From NCBI RefSeq assembly GCF_002208095.1, contig NZ_CP017990.1, positions 124,001 to 188,000 on the forward strand: a stretch of 64,000 nt of DNA, read 5' to 3'. Below, piece after piece: positions 31,571-41,096 of the stretch. How positions within the stretch are numbered: the first letter of the stretch is position 1; the number at the start of each line of letters is the position of its first letter. The translations under genes and the position numbers were made by a program. The notes below the pieces were generated by a model. That model was not told the DNA's origin, did no database searches, and saw only the letters and a list, made by a program, of their open reading frames with translations. The DNA is from Enterobacter cloacae complex sp. ECNIH7 (GTDB lineage Bacteria > Pseudomonadota > Gammaproteobacteria > Enterobacterales > Enterobacteriaceae).

Positions 31571-32554
31571 TTAGATATCCCTGTTGGAAAGCCAACGGCT
31601 GCCCTGTAAAAATGAAAAAATAGCATCTGCGCTGATATCCTTCGTTTGCTGGGTCGGGCTGACCATCTGATGCTGGTTTTTGCCGTAACCCCCGATCAAT
31701 CCAGGATCGGTCGGACCAAAAATCGTAATATTCGGACGATCCAGCGCCGCGGTTAAATGGCTTAAACCTGTATCAACGGAAACAACAGCATTCGCTCCCG
31801 CCAGCTGCGCTGCAACCTGTGCCAGCGTGAGTTTTGGCAATACCTCGACGTGTGAAAAGCCGTCTGCCAGACGCTCTGCACGCTGCCGCTCATGTTCGGC
31901 ACCCCACGGGAGTTTAATATGGATGCCGGTGGGTTGCGTTAGTTCAATCAGGCTTCGCCAGTGCGATTCCGGCCAGTGTTTATCGTCGCGCGTTGTGGCA
32001 TGCAGGAAGACAAGATAAGGCTGAGCACAGGGATCTGTATTGCGCAAAAAGTGCTGCGCAATGGCGTAGTCGCCCTGGGTTTCCGGTTTCGCGTAGCCCA
32101 GGCTTTTTGCAAACAGCTCGCGGGTACGTTCGACGGCATGCTGTTGCTTTGCGATGTGGTGGCGGCGGTTATAGAACAGGCTCGCCAGCGGTTCGCGGGC
32201 GGTGTGCCAGTCCATACCGTGCTTTACGCCATGTGCCAGACGCGTCACCAGCGCGGCGCTTTTCACCAGCCCCTGGGCGTCGATGATAGCGTCATAATGC
32301 TGTACCTGCACCGCCTCACGGAAGGCCTTGCGTTCGGCTTTAATCGGCGCGGAGAACCACGCTTTGCGCCAGCGGCGAATCGCCACCGGTATCACGCGGT
32401 CAACCGCTTCATGCCAGGTGGGGATCTGCGCGAAGCCTTCTTCCACCACCCAGTCAAAACGAATGCCGGGAACGGCCCGCATGGCGTCCGTCAGTGACGG
32501 GAGCGTATGCAGCACATCGCCCATCGAAGAAGTTTTAACGATCAGTACCCGCAT
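31571..32554 (-). CDS. waaC: LPS heptosyltransferase I WaaC (GT9)
   Basis: 327 residues, slightly longer than the roughly 320 of E. coli. It adds the first L-glycero-D-manno-heptose to Kdo. The N-terminal LIVKTSSMGDVLHTLPSL and C-terminal AVVSVDTGLSHLTAAL with NITIFGPTDP are the GT9 hallmarks. It starts 3 nt after waaF ends within hldD-waaF-waaC. Confidence 0.97.
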   Translation of the reverse strand: MRVLIVKTSSMGDVLHTLPSLTDAMRAVPGIRFDWVVEEGFAQIPTWHEAVDRVIPVAIRRWRKAWFSAPIKAERKAFREAVQVQHYDAIIDAQGLVKSAALVTRLAHGVKHGMDWHTAREPLASLFYNRRHHIAKQQHAVERTRELFAKSLGYAKPETQGDYAIAQHFLRNTDPCAQPYLVFLHATTRDDKHWPESHWRSLIELTQPTGIHIKLPWGAEHERQRAERLADGFSHVEVLPKLTLAQVAAQLAGANAVVSVDTGLSHLTAALDRPNITIFGPTDPGLIGGYGKNQHQMVSPTQQTKDISADAIFSFLQGSRWLSNRDI

Positions 32555-32557
32555 TCG

Positions 32558-33604
32558 TTATCCTTCTTCACTCAACAGCAGTTCGTTAAGCTCTTCGAGA
32601 ACGCGCTCTGGCGTAATGTCGATCAGGCTCTGATGGTAGCCTTCTGCGGCATCGCCCTTGCGAACTTTATGGTAGCCCGTGATCAGGCGGATGACGCGCG
32701 CTTTATGAGAAAGCGGGGGCGTGAAGTCCGGGCTACTTGGGCCATACAGCGCCACCAGCGGGCGGTTGAGCGCGGCAGCGACGTGCATCAGGCCCGAATC
32801 GTTGCTGACCACAGCCTTACAGGCGGCGATCAGAATAACCGCCTGTTCAAGCTGCGTTTCTCCCGCCAGGTTGCGGCACCAGGCCTGCTGTTCATTACTG
32901 AGCGTCGCGAGAATTTCGTTGCCTGCCTCGTGGTCCTTTGCCGAACCGAACAGGACAATCTGGTAGCCTTCGTCAATCAGCTGTTTCGCCAGCTCCGCAT
33001 AGTGGTAGTGCGGCCAGCGTTTTGCCGGGCCGAACTCGGCGCCGGGGCAGAAGCCAATCATCGGGCGTTCAGACGAAAGGCCAAACGCATTACAGGTCTG
33101 GGATTTTTCACCGTCGTTGACCTGAAGCTGTGGCCATAGCAGAGGCTGCGGCAGATCTTTCGCACTGCGCATCACGCCTTTGTCGTAGGCCAGCGCCACA
33201 TAGCGCTCCACCATCAGCGGCCAGGCCTCTTTATCCAGCACCCGCGCATCGTTCAGCAGGCCGTAGCGCATTTCACCGCGCCAGCCGGTGCGATGTGGAA
33301 TACCCGCAAAAAAGGGCACCAGGGCGGATTTGAAGGAGTTTGGCAGGACATACGCCCGATCGTAGCGCTTCTCGCGCAGGCTATGGCCGAGTTTACGGCG
33401 TTCGCCAATTTCCAGCGCCCCGTGGCCAAGCGGCATCGGGATCGCCTCGTTCACTTCCGGCATACGCGACAACAGCGGACGGCACCACGCGGGTGCCATC
33501 ACGTCGATTATCGCCTGGGGATAACGCGCCTTGAGCGTGCGATAGAGACTTTGCGACATCATCATGTCGCCCACCCATGACGGGCCGATCACCAGAATCT
33601 TCAT
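32558..33604 (-). CDS. waaF: LPS heptosyltransferase II WaaF (GT9)
   Basis: 348 residues, the length of E. coli WaaF. It adds the second heptose of the inner core from ADP-heptose. Signatures: MKILVIGPSWVGDMMMSQSL, ANMPLGHG-type acceptor region (here AIPMPLGHGALEIGERR), GFCPGAEFGPAKRWP, and VSNDSGLMHVAAALNRPLVALYGP in two segments. It starts 2 nt after hldD ends. Confidence 0.98.
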   Translation of the reverse strand: MKILVIGPSWVGDMMMSQSLYRTLKARYPQAIIDVMAPAWCRPLLSRMPEVNEAIPMPLGHGALEIGERRKLGHSLREKRYDRAYVLPNSFKSALVPFFAGIPHRTGWRGEMRYGLLNDARVLDKEAWPLMVERYVALAYDKGVMRSAKDLPQPLLWPQLQVNDGEKSQTCNAFGLSSERPMIGFCPGAEFGPAKRWPHYHYAELAKQLIDEGYQIVLFGSAKDHEAGNEILATLSNEQQAWCRNLAGETQLEQAVILIAACKAVVSNDSGLMHVAAALNRPLVALYGPSSPDFTPPLSHKARVIRLITGYHKVRKGDAAEGYHQSLIDITPERVLEELNELLLSEEG

Positions 33605-33606
33605 AC

Positions 33607-34539
33607 TTACGCGTCGCGGTTCAGCCAGGCCATATATTCCGTTACGCCTTCGGCAACGGTCTTGAACGGCTTGTCGTAGCCTGCGGCGCGCAGGTTGGTC
33701 AGATCGGCCTGGGTGAACGCCTGATAACGGCCTTTCAGCTTGTCAGGGAACGGAATGTACTCGATGCTGCCTTTTTTGTGATACGCCAGCGTTGCGTCAG
33801 CCACTGCCTGGAAGGACTCCGCGCGGCCTGTACCCAGGTTGAAGATGCCGGATACGCCGTTTTCCCAGAACCACAGGTTCACTGCGGCAACGTCGCCCAC
33901 GTAAACGAAGTCGCGCTTAAAGCCATCGCTGCCTTCGAACAGTTTCGGGCTTTCGCCGTTATTCAGCTGGGTGTTCAGGTGGAACGCCACGCTCGCCATG
34001 CTGCCTTTGTGGCCTTCGCGCGGTCCGTAGACGTTGAAGTAGCGGAAGCCGACGATCTGCGAGTTCGCTTCTGGCAGCACCTGACGCACGTACTCGTCGA
34101 ACAGGAATTTGGAGTAGCCGTAGACGTTCAGCGGCTGCTCATATTCACGGGACTCGATGAAGTCCGAGGTGCGCCCGCCGTAAGTGGCCGCAGAAGAGGC
34201 ATACAGGAACGGAATTTCACGCTCCAGGCAGTAATGCAGGATCTCTTTGGAGTACTGATAGTTATTGTCCATCATGTACTTGCCGTCCCACTCGGTGGTG
34301 GAAGAGCACGCACCTTCGTGGAAGATGGCTTCGATCTCACCGAACTCTTCGCCTGCCATAATCTGGATAAGGAAGTCTTCTTTATCCATGTAGTCAGCGA
34401 TGTTCAGATCCACCAGGTTGACGAACTTGGTGCCGTCTTTCAGGTTGTCAACCACCAGGATGTCGGTGATGCCTTTGTCATTGAGAGCCTTAACAATATT
34501 GCTGCCGATAAAGCCCGCGCCGCCGGTAACGATGATCAT
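33607..34539 (-). CDS. hldD: ADP-L-glycero-D-manno-heptose 6-epimerase HldD
   Basis: 310 residues, the E. coli length. It converts ADP-D-glycero-D-manno-heptose to the L-form used by WaaC, WaaF and WaaQ. It is a short-chain dehydrogenase/epimerase with [14 protein letters not shown] at the NADP site and a Tyr-x3-Lys pair in [13 protein letters not shown] (about residue 140). The start is the ATG at 34539; the frame runs on to 34803 but that would overlap kbl on the other strand. It heads hldD-waaF-waaC-GT9-GT2-waaL. Confidence 0.98.
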   Translation of the reverse strand: MIIVTGGAGFIGSNIVKALNDKGITDILVVDNLKDGTKFVNLVDLNIADYMDKEDFLIQIMAGEEFGEIEAIFHEGACSSTTEWDGKYMMDNNYQYSKEILHYCLEREIPFLYASSAATYGGRTSDFIESREYEQPLNVYGYSKFLFDEYVRQVLPEANSQIVGFRYFNVYGPREGHKGSMASVAFHLNTQLNNGESPKLFEGSDGFKRDFVYVGDVAAVNLWFWENGVSGIFNLGTGRAESFQAVADATLAYHKKGSIEYIPFPDKLKGRYQAFTQADLTNLRAAGYDKPFKTVAEGVTEYMAWLNRDA

Positions 34540-34677
34540 AACTGTAACCTTTGAAGTGTGGAGCCCGGGGACAATCCCGGACGCTAATGTCTCTATCATA
34601 TCATTAGTATGGCTGCCCTTCAGCCATTCACCTTCACAGCGCAGGGGTACGCGTGATTTATGCTGCAAAAACGACAA

Positions 34678-34695
34678 GAGATGACGTGTCATCTC
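34678..34695. promoter_or_regulatory. Perfect palindrome upstream of kbl
   Basis: GAGATGAC-GT-GTCATCTC is an exact 8-bp inverted repeat 60 bp before the kbl ATG. A further ATGACG...CGTCAT repeat (34681-34686 and 34695-34700) overlaps it. A candidate -10, TAATAT (34717-34722), lies just downstream. It looks like a repressor operator; kbl-tdh is leucine/Lrp-controlled in E. coli, but this is not an Lrp-type site. Confidence 0.5.
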
Positions 34696-34754
34696 GTCAT
34701 GAACTATAGGTTTGGGTAATATGTCCCGAAATTTGCCGAGTCTGGAGAATTGCA

Positions 34755-35951
34755 ATGCGTGGTGATTTTTACAAACAGTTAAACAGCGACCTCGACACCG
34801 CACGTGCGGAAGGGTTGTTCAAGGAAGAGCGTATTATCACGTCTGCCCAGCAGGCGGACATCACCGTTGCCGACGGCAGCCATGTGATCAACTTTTGTGC
34901 GAACAACTATTTAGGTCTTGCGAATCACCCTGAGCTGATTGCCGCTGCAAAAAACGGCATGGACACCCACGGTTTCGGCATGGCCTCCGTACGCTTTATC
35001 TGCGGTACGCAGGACAGCCACAAGCAGCTTGAGCAAAAGCTGGCGAGCTTCCTCGGAATGGAAGACGCGATTCTGTACTCCTCCTGCTTCGACGCCAACG
35101 GCGGTCTGTTTGAGACCCTGCTTGGCGCAGAAGATGCAATTATCTCCGACGCCCTGAACCACGCCTCCATCATCGACGGCGTACGCCTGTGCAAAGCGAA
35201 GCGTTTCCGCTACGCCAACAACGACATGGTCGAGCTGGAAGCGCGCCTGAAAGAGGCGCGTGAAGCTGGCGCTCGCCACGTGCTGATCGCCACCGACGGC
35301 GTGTTCTCCATGGACGGCGTGATCGCCAACCTGAAGGGCGTGTGCGACCTGGCTGATAAATACGACGCGCTGGTGATGGTCGATGACTCTCACGCGGTCG
35401 GTTTTGTCGGCGAAAACGGCCGCGGTTCCCACGAATACTGTGACGTGATGGGCCGCGTGGACATCATCACCGGTACGCTGGGCAAAGCGCTCGGCGGCGC
35501 GTCCGGCGGCTATACCGCCGCGCGTAAAGAGGTGGTCGAGTGGCTACGCCAGCGCTCCCGCCCGTATCTGTTCTCCAACTCCCTGGCGCCGGCCATTGTT
35601 GCTGCCTCCATCAAAGTGCTGGAGATGGTGGAGTCCGGCGCTGAGCTGCGCGACCGCCTGTGGTCCAACGCCCGTCTGTTCCGTGAAAAAATGAGCGCCG
35701 CAGGGTTTACCCTGGCCGGTGCTGACCACGCGATCATTCCGGTGATGCTGGGTGATGCGGTCGTCGCGCAGCAATTTGCTCGCGAGCTGCAGAAAGAAGG
35801 GATTTACGTCACCGGGTTCTTCTTCCCGGTGGTGCCAAAAGGTCAGGCGCGTATCCGCACCCAGATGTCTGCGGCGCATACGCCTGAACAAATTGAACGT
35901 GCGGTAGAAGCCTTTAGCCGCATCGGCAAACAGCTGGGCGTAATTGCCTGA
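34755..35951 (+). CDS. kbl: 2-amino-3-ketobutyrate CoA ligase (glycine C-acetyltransferase) Kbl
   Basis: 398 residues, as in E. coli. This PLP enzyme splits 2-amino-3-oxobutyrate with CoA into glycine and acetyl-CoA, the second step of threonine breakdown after Tdh. The PLP lysine lies in [14 protein letters not shown] (about residue 244), and the cofactor-stacking region in [10 protein letters not shown] and [15 protein letters not shown]. It starts after TCTGGAGAATTGCA and forms an operon with tdh (9 nt gap). Confidence 0.98.
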   Translation: MRGDFYKQLNSDLDTARAEGLFKEERIITSAQQADITVADGSHVINFCANNYLGLANHPELIAAAKNGMDTHGFGMASVRFICGTQDSHKQLEQKLASFLGMEDAILYSSCFDANGGLFETLLGAEDAIISDALNHASIIDGVRLCKAKRFRYANNDMVELEARLKEAREAGARHVLIATDGVFSMDGVIANLKGVCDLADKYDALVMVDDSHAVGFVGENGRGSHEYCDVMGRVDIITGTLGKALGGASGGYTAARKEVVEWLRQRSRPYLFSNSLAPAIVAASIKVLEMVESGAELRDRLWSNARLFREKMSAAGFTLAGADHAIIPVMLGDAVVAQQFARELQKEGIYVTGFFFPVVPKGQARIRTQMSAAHTPEQIERAVEAFSRIGKQLGVIA

Positions 35952-35960
35952 GGACGTGTG

Positions 35961-36989
<1,029 letters not shown>

Positions 36990-36991
36990 TC

Positions 36992-37017
36992 AAAAAGGGG
37001 CCTCAGGCCCCTTTTTT
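36992..37017. terminator. tdh terminator, probably bidirectional
   Basis: AAAAA-GGGGCC-TCA-GGCCCC-TTTTTT is a classic intrinsic terminator 2 nt past the tdh stop. Its A-tract makes it equally good for the convergent gene, whose stop codon lies on its edge (37016). Confidence 0.93.
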
Positions 37018-37930
37018 ACTGATTCTTTTTCTCTTCGTCCGTCAGGTAACGCACCTTGCGGGTGTAGTCCTGACCTTTGAACAACAGTTTGTTATCCGGC
37101 GATTCAAGATACTTCTGCCATTCGGAGAGAGGGAAACCGCCGTGTGCGCCAATCACCTCTTTCGGTACAACGGCTTCCTGACCGCCGATTTTCTTCGAGA
37201 CCGGCCAGTTCATCCAGTCACCCAGGTTAACCGTTTTTAGATCCAGCATGTCCAGCAGCGCGGCGAGCGGCAGCTGATCGGTCGGCGGCTGCGTGTCGTC
37301 CATCAGCTCCCAGGTATCCTGGAACAGCGTCAGCCACAGCGGGCAGATACGGCGCCAGGTTTTTTTAGTTGCCGCAAGAAACGCGCCGTTAACGTGATCG
37401 ACCAGATACGGGCGCACCGTCTCTTTGTAATACGCCGGCACTTTCTCCGCTGGCGCACCGTCCAGCTTGGCAATCATTTTGCCCTGACGGAAGCTGGAGT
37501 AGATGTGCATATCGGCCATGTTGATCTCGGGCATTTTCAGCAGGTTGAGATCGGAATCGATCATCAATACGCCTTCACCGCGCGCCTGCAGCGGGGCGTT
37601 AAGCTTCACCAGACGGCTGAGGTAGATCTGCTTATAGCGGTAACCTTCCTCACGAACCGGAAGGTTAAGCGTCACTACGCGTGTTTTCGGCGGCAGTACC
37701 CCAAAGGCGGATTCAGGCTGATCGCTGACGATGACGATTTCGCTCACCCCGGTGGCATAGCGTTCCGCGAAGGTGGCAGAGAGTAATGCTTCTGCGACGA
37801 AATCTGCGCCGGTACACGGAATCACAATAGAATCCACCGCAGCAAGCGCGCCCGTCACGGGCAGAGAGCTGTAAGGAATGTTGTGTCGCCCGGTGATATG
37901 ACGATAGCGAGCATTAAGAAATTTAAACAT
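37016..37930 (-). CDS. Putative glycosyltransferase of unknown specificity
   Basis: 304 residues, MFKFLNARYRHITGRHN onward. I do not recognise a named gene. The middle holds VSDQPESAF, then EGVLMIDSDLNLLKMPE, a D-S-D that looks like the DxD metal site of a GT-A glycosyltransferase, and later PPTDQLPLAALLDML with NWPVSKKIGG. There is no signal peptide or clear membrane helix. It lies in a group of three glycosyltransferase-type genes between tdh and yibQ, downstream of and in line with a GT4 gene (15 bp gap), where E. coli has the core-modifying gene waaH. A role in surface glycan decoration is inferred from position. Confidence 0.7.
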   Translation of the reverse strand: MFKFLNARYRHITGRHNIPYSSLPVTGALAAVDSIVIPCTGADFVAEALLSATFAERYATGVSEIVIVSDQPESAFGVLPPKTRVVTLNLPVREEGYRYKQIYLSRLVKLNAPLQARGEGVLMIDSDLNLLKMPEINMADMHIYSSFRQGKMIAKLDGAPAEKVPAYYKETVRPYLVDHVNGAFLAATKKTWRRICPLWLTLFQDTWELMDDTQPPTDQLPLAALLDMLDLKTVNLGDWMNWPVSKKIGGQEAVVPKEVIGAHGGFPLSEWQKYLESPDNKLLFKGQDYTRKVRYLTDEEKKNQ

Positions 37931-37945
37931 AGTTATCTCGTTTGG

Positions 37946-39151
37946 TTAGTGCGCGCCAAGCACGGCTTCGACACCGCTGACATAGTTTTCGATGGCATAG
38001 GTATGACAGACGTTCTGGTATGCAGCCGCAGCCAGTCGAGCCCGCAGGTCCGCATCTGACCAGATATTGTCCAGATGCTGTGCAAGCTGTGAAACATCGC
38101 TCCAGGGGAAGAGCAGCCCTGTCGAATCATGATCAATCAATTCCGCCGTGCCGGTCACCTGAGAGCCAATCACGGGGATATTGAGAAGCATCGCTTCCAG
38201 CACCACGCGCGGCAGCCCCTCGCTTTTTGAGGCCAGAATAAAGGCGTCAAACGTAGCGAGGTAATCAAAGGGGGTATTCTGAAAACCGGTGAAGATGACG
38301 TTGTGTACAATTCCCAGCGCTCGGGCCTGTTCCGCTAAAGCGCGGCGTTCGCCACCTTCTCCGACCAGCACCATTTTCCATTTCGCCTCGGGATGCTTCT
38401 GGCTGAACTGTGCCAGCGCATCCAGCGTGTGGTGGTTGGCTTTGCGAGGGATTAACGACCCAATACTGCCGAACACAAACGTGTCGTCATCGATGTTCAG
38501 GCGCTGGCGCATCGCGCGTCGGTCAGGTAAAGGCTGGTGGATGTCGATGGCATTATTGACCGTCGTACACAGTTCGGGCCGGACGCCATGCTCAAGCAAC
38601 ACGCGTTCAACGCCGTGCGAGACGGCGATGATTTTTGTGGCATGGGCATTAACCAGCTTTACCAGCGGCGGGGTTAAAACAGGCTCAATGCGGCAGTGCT
38701 GAATCAACCGCGCCTGCAGCTTTGCCGCCGCGAGATAGCCTTCCTCATTTGAGCCCGGCTGGTTATTCATATAGAGCGTATCGAAACCGCCCTGCTTGAA
38801 AAGGGTTTCGATTTTGCTGACGTTAGGCCTGATGCGCCACATGATATCCACATGACGTGTAAATGCCTTGCGGGCGCCGCGTGAGAAAAACAGCAGGCTA
38901 CGTCCCGCTTCCTTCAGCAATTTGGCCCAGACCGGCTGCTGGCGTTGAGGGATAACGATGAGTGGGATCCCGATGCCGTTGAGCACCTGGCCAATCGTCT
39001 CACCTTCAGCACGACTATAATCACTGTAAAAACAACAGGTAATATCGAATTTATCGCGATTGATTCGCTTCAGGAGCTCAAGCATACTGTTGGTGCCTCC
39101 CCCCCATTCTTTACCCGTATCCAGGAGGAGAATTTTACTTTTGTGCGGCAT
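37946..39151 (-). CDS. GT4 glycosyltransferase, unassigned
   Basis: 401 residues. It has a GT-B fold with ILLLDTGKEWGGGTNSMLELL at the acceptor-domain start, FGSIGSLIPRKANHHTLDAL and VIFTGFQNTPFDYLATFDAF in the donor domain, and SKSEGLPRVVLEAMLLNIPVIG containing the E-x7-E signature (all quoted in parts). There is no signal sequence, so it should act at the cytoplasmic face. It is the first gene of a two-gene unit with the unknown gene that follows. The sugar is unknown; core or O-antigen-linked decoration is likely from context. Confidence 0.85.
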   Translation of the reverse strand: MPHKSKILLLDTGKEWGGGTNSMLELLKRINRDKFDITCCFYSDYSRAEGETIGQVLNGIGIPLIVIPQRQQPVWAKLLKEAGRSLLFFSRGARKAFTRHVDIMWRIRPNVSKIETLFKQGGFDTLYMNNQPGSNEEGYLAAAKLQARLIQHCRIEPVLTPPLVKLVNAHATKIIAVSHGVERVLLEHGVRPELCTTVNNAIDIHQPLPDRRAMRQRLNIDDDTFVFGSIGSLIPRKANHHTLDALAQFSQKHPEAKWKMVLVGEGGERRALAEQARALGIVHNVIFTGFQNTPFDYLATFDAFILASKSEGLPRVVLEAMLLNIPVIGSQVTGTAELIDHDSTGLLFPWSDVSQLAQHLDNIWSDADLRARLAAAAYQNVCHTYAIENYVSGVEAVLGAH

Positions 39152-39356
39152 GTCTGAATCCGTGTGCTACCCTTCAACTGACTGCATTATAAAGAATCTG
39201 TTGAAATAAAATAGATTTTTCTATTTTATTGCGCTTCAGGATTAGACAAAATTTCAAGCGTGCTTATTTGAAAAGTGTGATTCAGGACTTTAATCGTCTC
39301 TACTCATTTATATAGTATTAATAATATTAATTTAGACTGCTATTGAGAGTGGGGAA
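39152..39356. promoter_or_regulatory. AT-rich divergent intergenic region
   Basis: 205 bp between two divergent glycosyltransferase genes. It is strikingly AT-rich from 39180 to 39350 (runs such as AAATAAAATAGATTTTTCTATTTTATT, whose halves AAATAGA and TCTATTT pair with each other). It probably carries promoters for both genes and is a candidate for H-NS binding. I found no convincing PhoB box, although E. coli waaH at this locus is PhoB-controlled. Confidence 0.5.
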
Positions 39357-40157
39357 ATGTTTAAAATAACGGTCTGCTTATTAACGTTTAATTCTGAAAG
39401 ATTATTGCACGATGTTATCCCGCCTCTTTTGAAAATAGCGGATGAAATTGTCGTAGTCGATTCTGGCAGTACGGACAAAACACGATATATTTGTGAAAGC
39501 TTTGGCCTTCAACCCGTCTATAAAAAATTTGGCTGGCATGGCGAGCAGATGAACTATGCCATATCCTTAGCCAGCCATGACTGGGTCCTGTGCATCGACA
39601 GCGACGAAATTCTTGATCAGGAAACGGTTAATGCCGTTTTAACGTTAAAAGCAGGTGATGAGCCAGACCCGGGAATGGCATGGCAAATATGCCGCCACTG
39701 GTTTGTTCTGGGTGAGGAAGTCCGGACGATTTATCCTGTTTCATCCCCTGATTATCCTGTGCGACTTTTTAACCGTAACCAGTCCCGGTTTAATAACCGA
39801 CCGGTAGACGATCAGGTCGAAGGTTTTCTCCGTTGTGAACGTATTCCGGGTTATGTAAAACATGATACGTTTCCCACGCTGCATGAGCTTTTTAACAAAT
39901 TAAATTGTTATACAACCCGCCTGGTTCAACATCAAAAAATACGGCCCTCTATCGGGCGCGGCGTAATCAGCGCCATCGGGGCTTTTTTCAAATGGTATCT
40001 GTTTAGCGGCGCCTGGCGTAAGGGCAAAGTGGGGGTGGCGACGGGACTGTACGCCACAGCCTATAGCTTTTTGAAGTATTTCAAATCCTGGTATCAGCAT
40101 CAGGAAAAAAAAGAGCCCGTTGCTAACGAGCAGACGGACTCTCAGATTGCGAAATAA
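39357..40157 (+). CDS. WaaE-like GT2 glycosyltransferase (second copy of the family)
   Basis: 266 residues. It shares the WaaE/KdtX pattern with the gene at 20805-21575: VCLLTFNSERLLHD, ADEIVVVDSGSTDKT near residue 32, HDWVLCIDSDEILD near 77, and a C-terminal hydrophobic stretch (GVISAIGAFFKWYLF). It is therefore a paralogous GT2 transferase, perhaps adding glucose or a similar sugar to another core position. It is AT-rich at its 5' end and divergent from the GT4 gene. Its 3' end contains a terminator that faces the opposite strand. Confidence 0.85.
   Translation: MFKITVCLLTFNSERLLHDVIPPLLKIADEIVVVDSGSTDKTRYICESFGLQPVYKKFGWHGEQMNYAISLASHDWVLCIDSDEILDQETVNAVLTLKAGDEPDPGMAWQICRHWFVLGEEVRTIYPVSSPDYPVRLFNRNQSRFNNRPVDDQVEGFLRCERIPGYVKHDTFPTLHELFNKLNCYTTRLVQHQKIRPSIGRGVISAIGAFFKWYLFSGAWRKGKVGVATGLYATAYSFLKYFKSWYQHQEKKEPVANEQTDSQIAK
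40105..40131 (-). terminator. Terminator for gpmI-envC-yibQ inside the convergent GT2 gene
   Basis: On the minus strand GCTCGTT-AGC-AACGGGC (40131-40115, one T-G pair) is followed, after TC, by eight T residues (40112-40105). It stands 30 nt beyond the yibQ stop and lies wholly within the last codons of the plus-strand glycosyltransferase gene. Confidence 0.7.
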
Positions 40158-40160
40158 GCG

Positions 40161-41093
40161 TCAGGCTTTCTTACCCCATCCCTGCCACTGCTGCTGGACG
40201 TAATTCACCAGCGTACTGTTACTGATGCTGTCTCCGATGACGGAGAAGAAGCGGGTTGCATAGACCGGCTCAAGCGGTTGCTTAGGTACACAGCGCTTCA
40301 CGCCGCGGAACGGATTGCGCGGCGCTGTCGGGACAGGCTGCGCAGAATTTGGTTTAGAGGTATCCACCTGCGGCTCGTTCAGCAGATCGCTCGGACGCAC
40401 CAGCGTGATATCGTCAGGCAAGGTCGGCAGCATCTGCTGCAGGACGCGGACAGTAGACGGGTGAGGGTGACCGATGGCGATGGCTGAGCCATTGCGGCGG
40501 GCCAGCTGTACCGCGCGATTAAACTGCATGCGAATATCGGCTTCGTTCTGGGTATCATCCAGGAACACCTTGCGCTTAATCACCTTTACGCCCGTTCCCT
40601 GAGCGGCACGCATTGCCTGGCTGTTGCCGATGGTCATGCTGTCGAGGAAGTAGAGGTTGTAACGCTCCAGCGCCTGCATCACTTTGAGCATCCCGAACAG
40701 GCTTGATGTCATCGCGCTGCCCATATGGTTGTTCAGCCCTACGGCATACGGCACTTTGTTGTAGGCGTCGCGGATGATGCGCTCGATCTCCTCGCTGCTC
40801 ATATCCGGGCGCAGGGTATCTTTTTCCAGCGGCTGCTTGCTGAGCGGGGCCATCGGCAGGTGGATCAGCACCTGATGACCGCTGCTGTGGGCTTTGATCG
40901 CCATTTCGCGCGCGTGGGGCGCATTTGGAAGAACGGCGACAGAGATGGCCGACGGCATCGCCAGCACCTGATTTTCATAGTGTGGACGATAACCGAAGTC
41001 ATCAATCACGATAGCGAGTTTACCTGCGTATACCGGTGCAGCCAGCGCCAACGCGCTGACGACGGAGAAAACCATTCGACGAAATTGAAGCAA
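40161..41093 (-). CDS. yibQ: Divergent polysaccharide deacetylase YibQ
   Basis: 310 residues with an N-terminal signal peptide (about residues 7-23, ending VYAGK), so probably periplasmic. It belongs to the divergent polysaccharide deacetylase family (YibQ): LAIVIDDFGYRP gives the Asp pair, HLPMAPL and GLNNHMGSAMT the metal-region residues, and AIAIGHPHPSTVRVL the late His pair. Its natural substrate is not known. It is last in gpmI-envC-yibQ (3 nt gap after envC), and its link with EnvC suggests a cell-wall role, by inference. Confidence 0.93.
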   Translation of the reverse strand: MLQFRRMVFSVVSALALAAPVYAGKLAIVIDDFGYRPHYENQVLAMPSAISVAVLPNAPHAREMAIKAHSSGHQVLIHLPMAPLSKQPLEKDTLRPDMSSEEIERIIRDAYNKVPYAVGLNNHMGSAMTSSLFGMLKVMQALERYNLYFLDSMTIGNSQAMRAAQGTGVKVIKRKVFLDDTQNEADIRMQFNRAVQLARRNGSAIAIGHPHPSTVRVLQQMLPTLPDDITLVRPSDLLNEPQVDTSKPNSAQPVPTAPRNPFRGVKRCVPKQPLEPVYATRFFSVIGDSISNSTLVNYVQQQWQGWGKKA

Positions 41094-41096
41094 AAC

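Noticed and set aside
39152..39356. PhoB box upstream of the second WaaE-like gene
   Set aside because: CTG-containing words are present, but no two 7-bp CTGTCAT-type half-sites with 11-bp phase were found.
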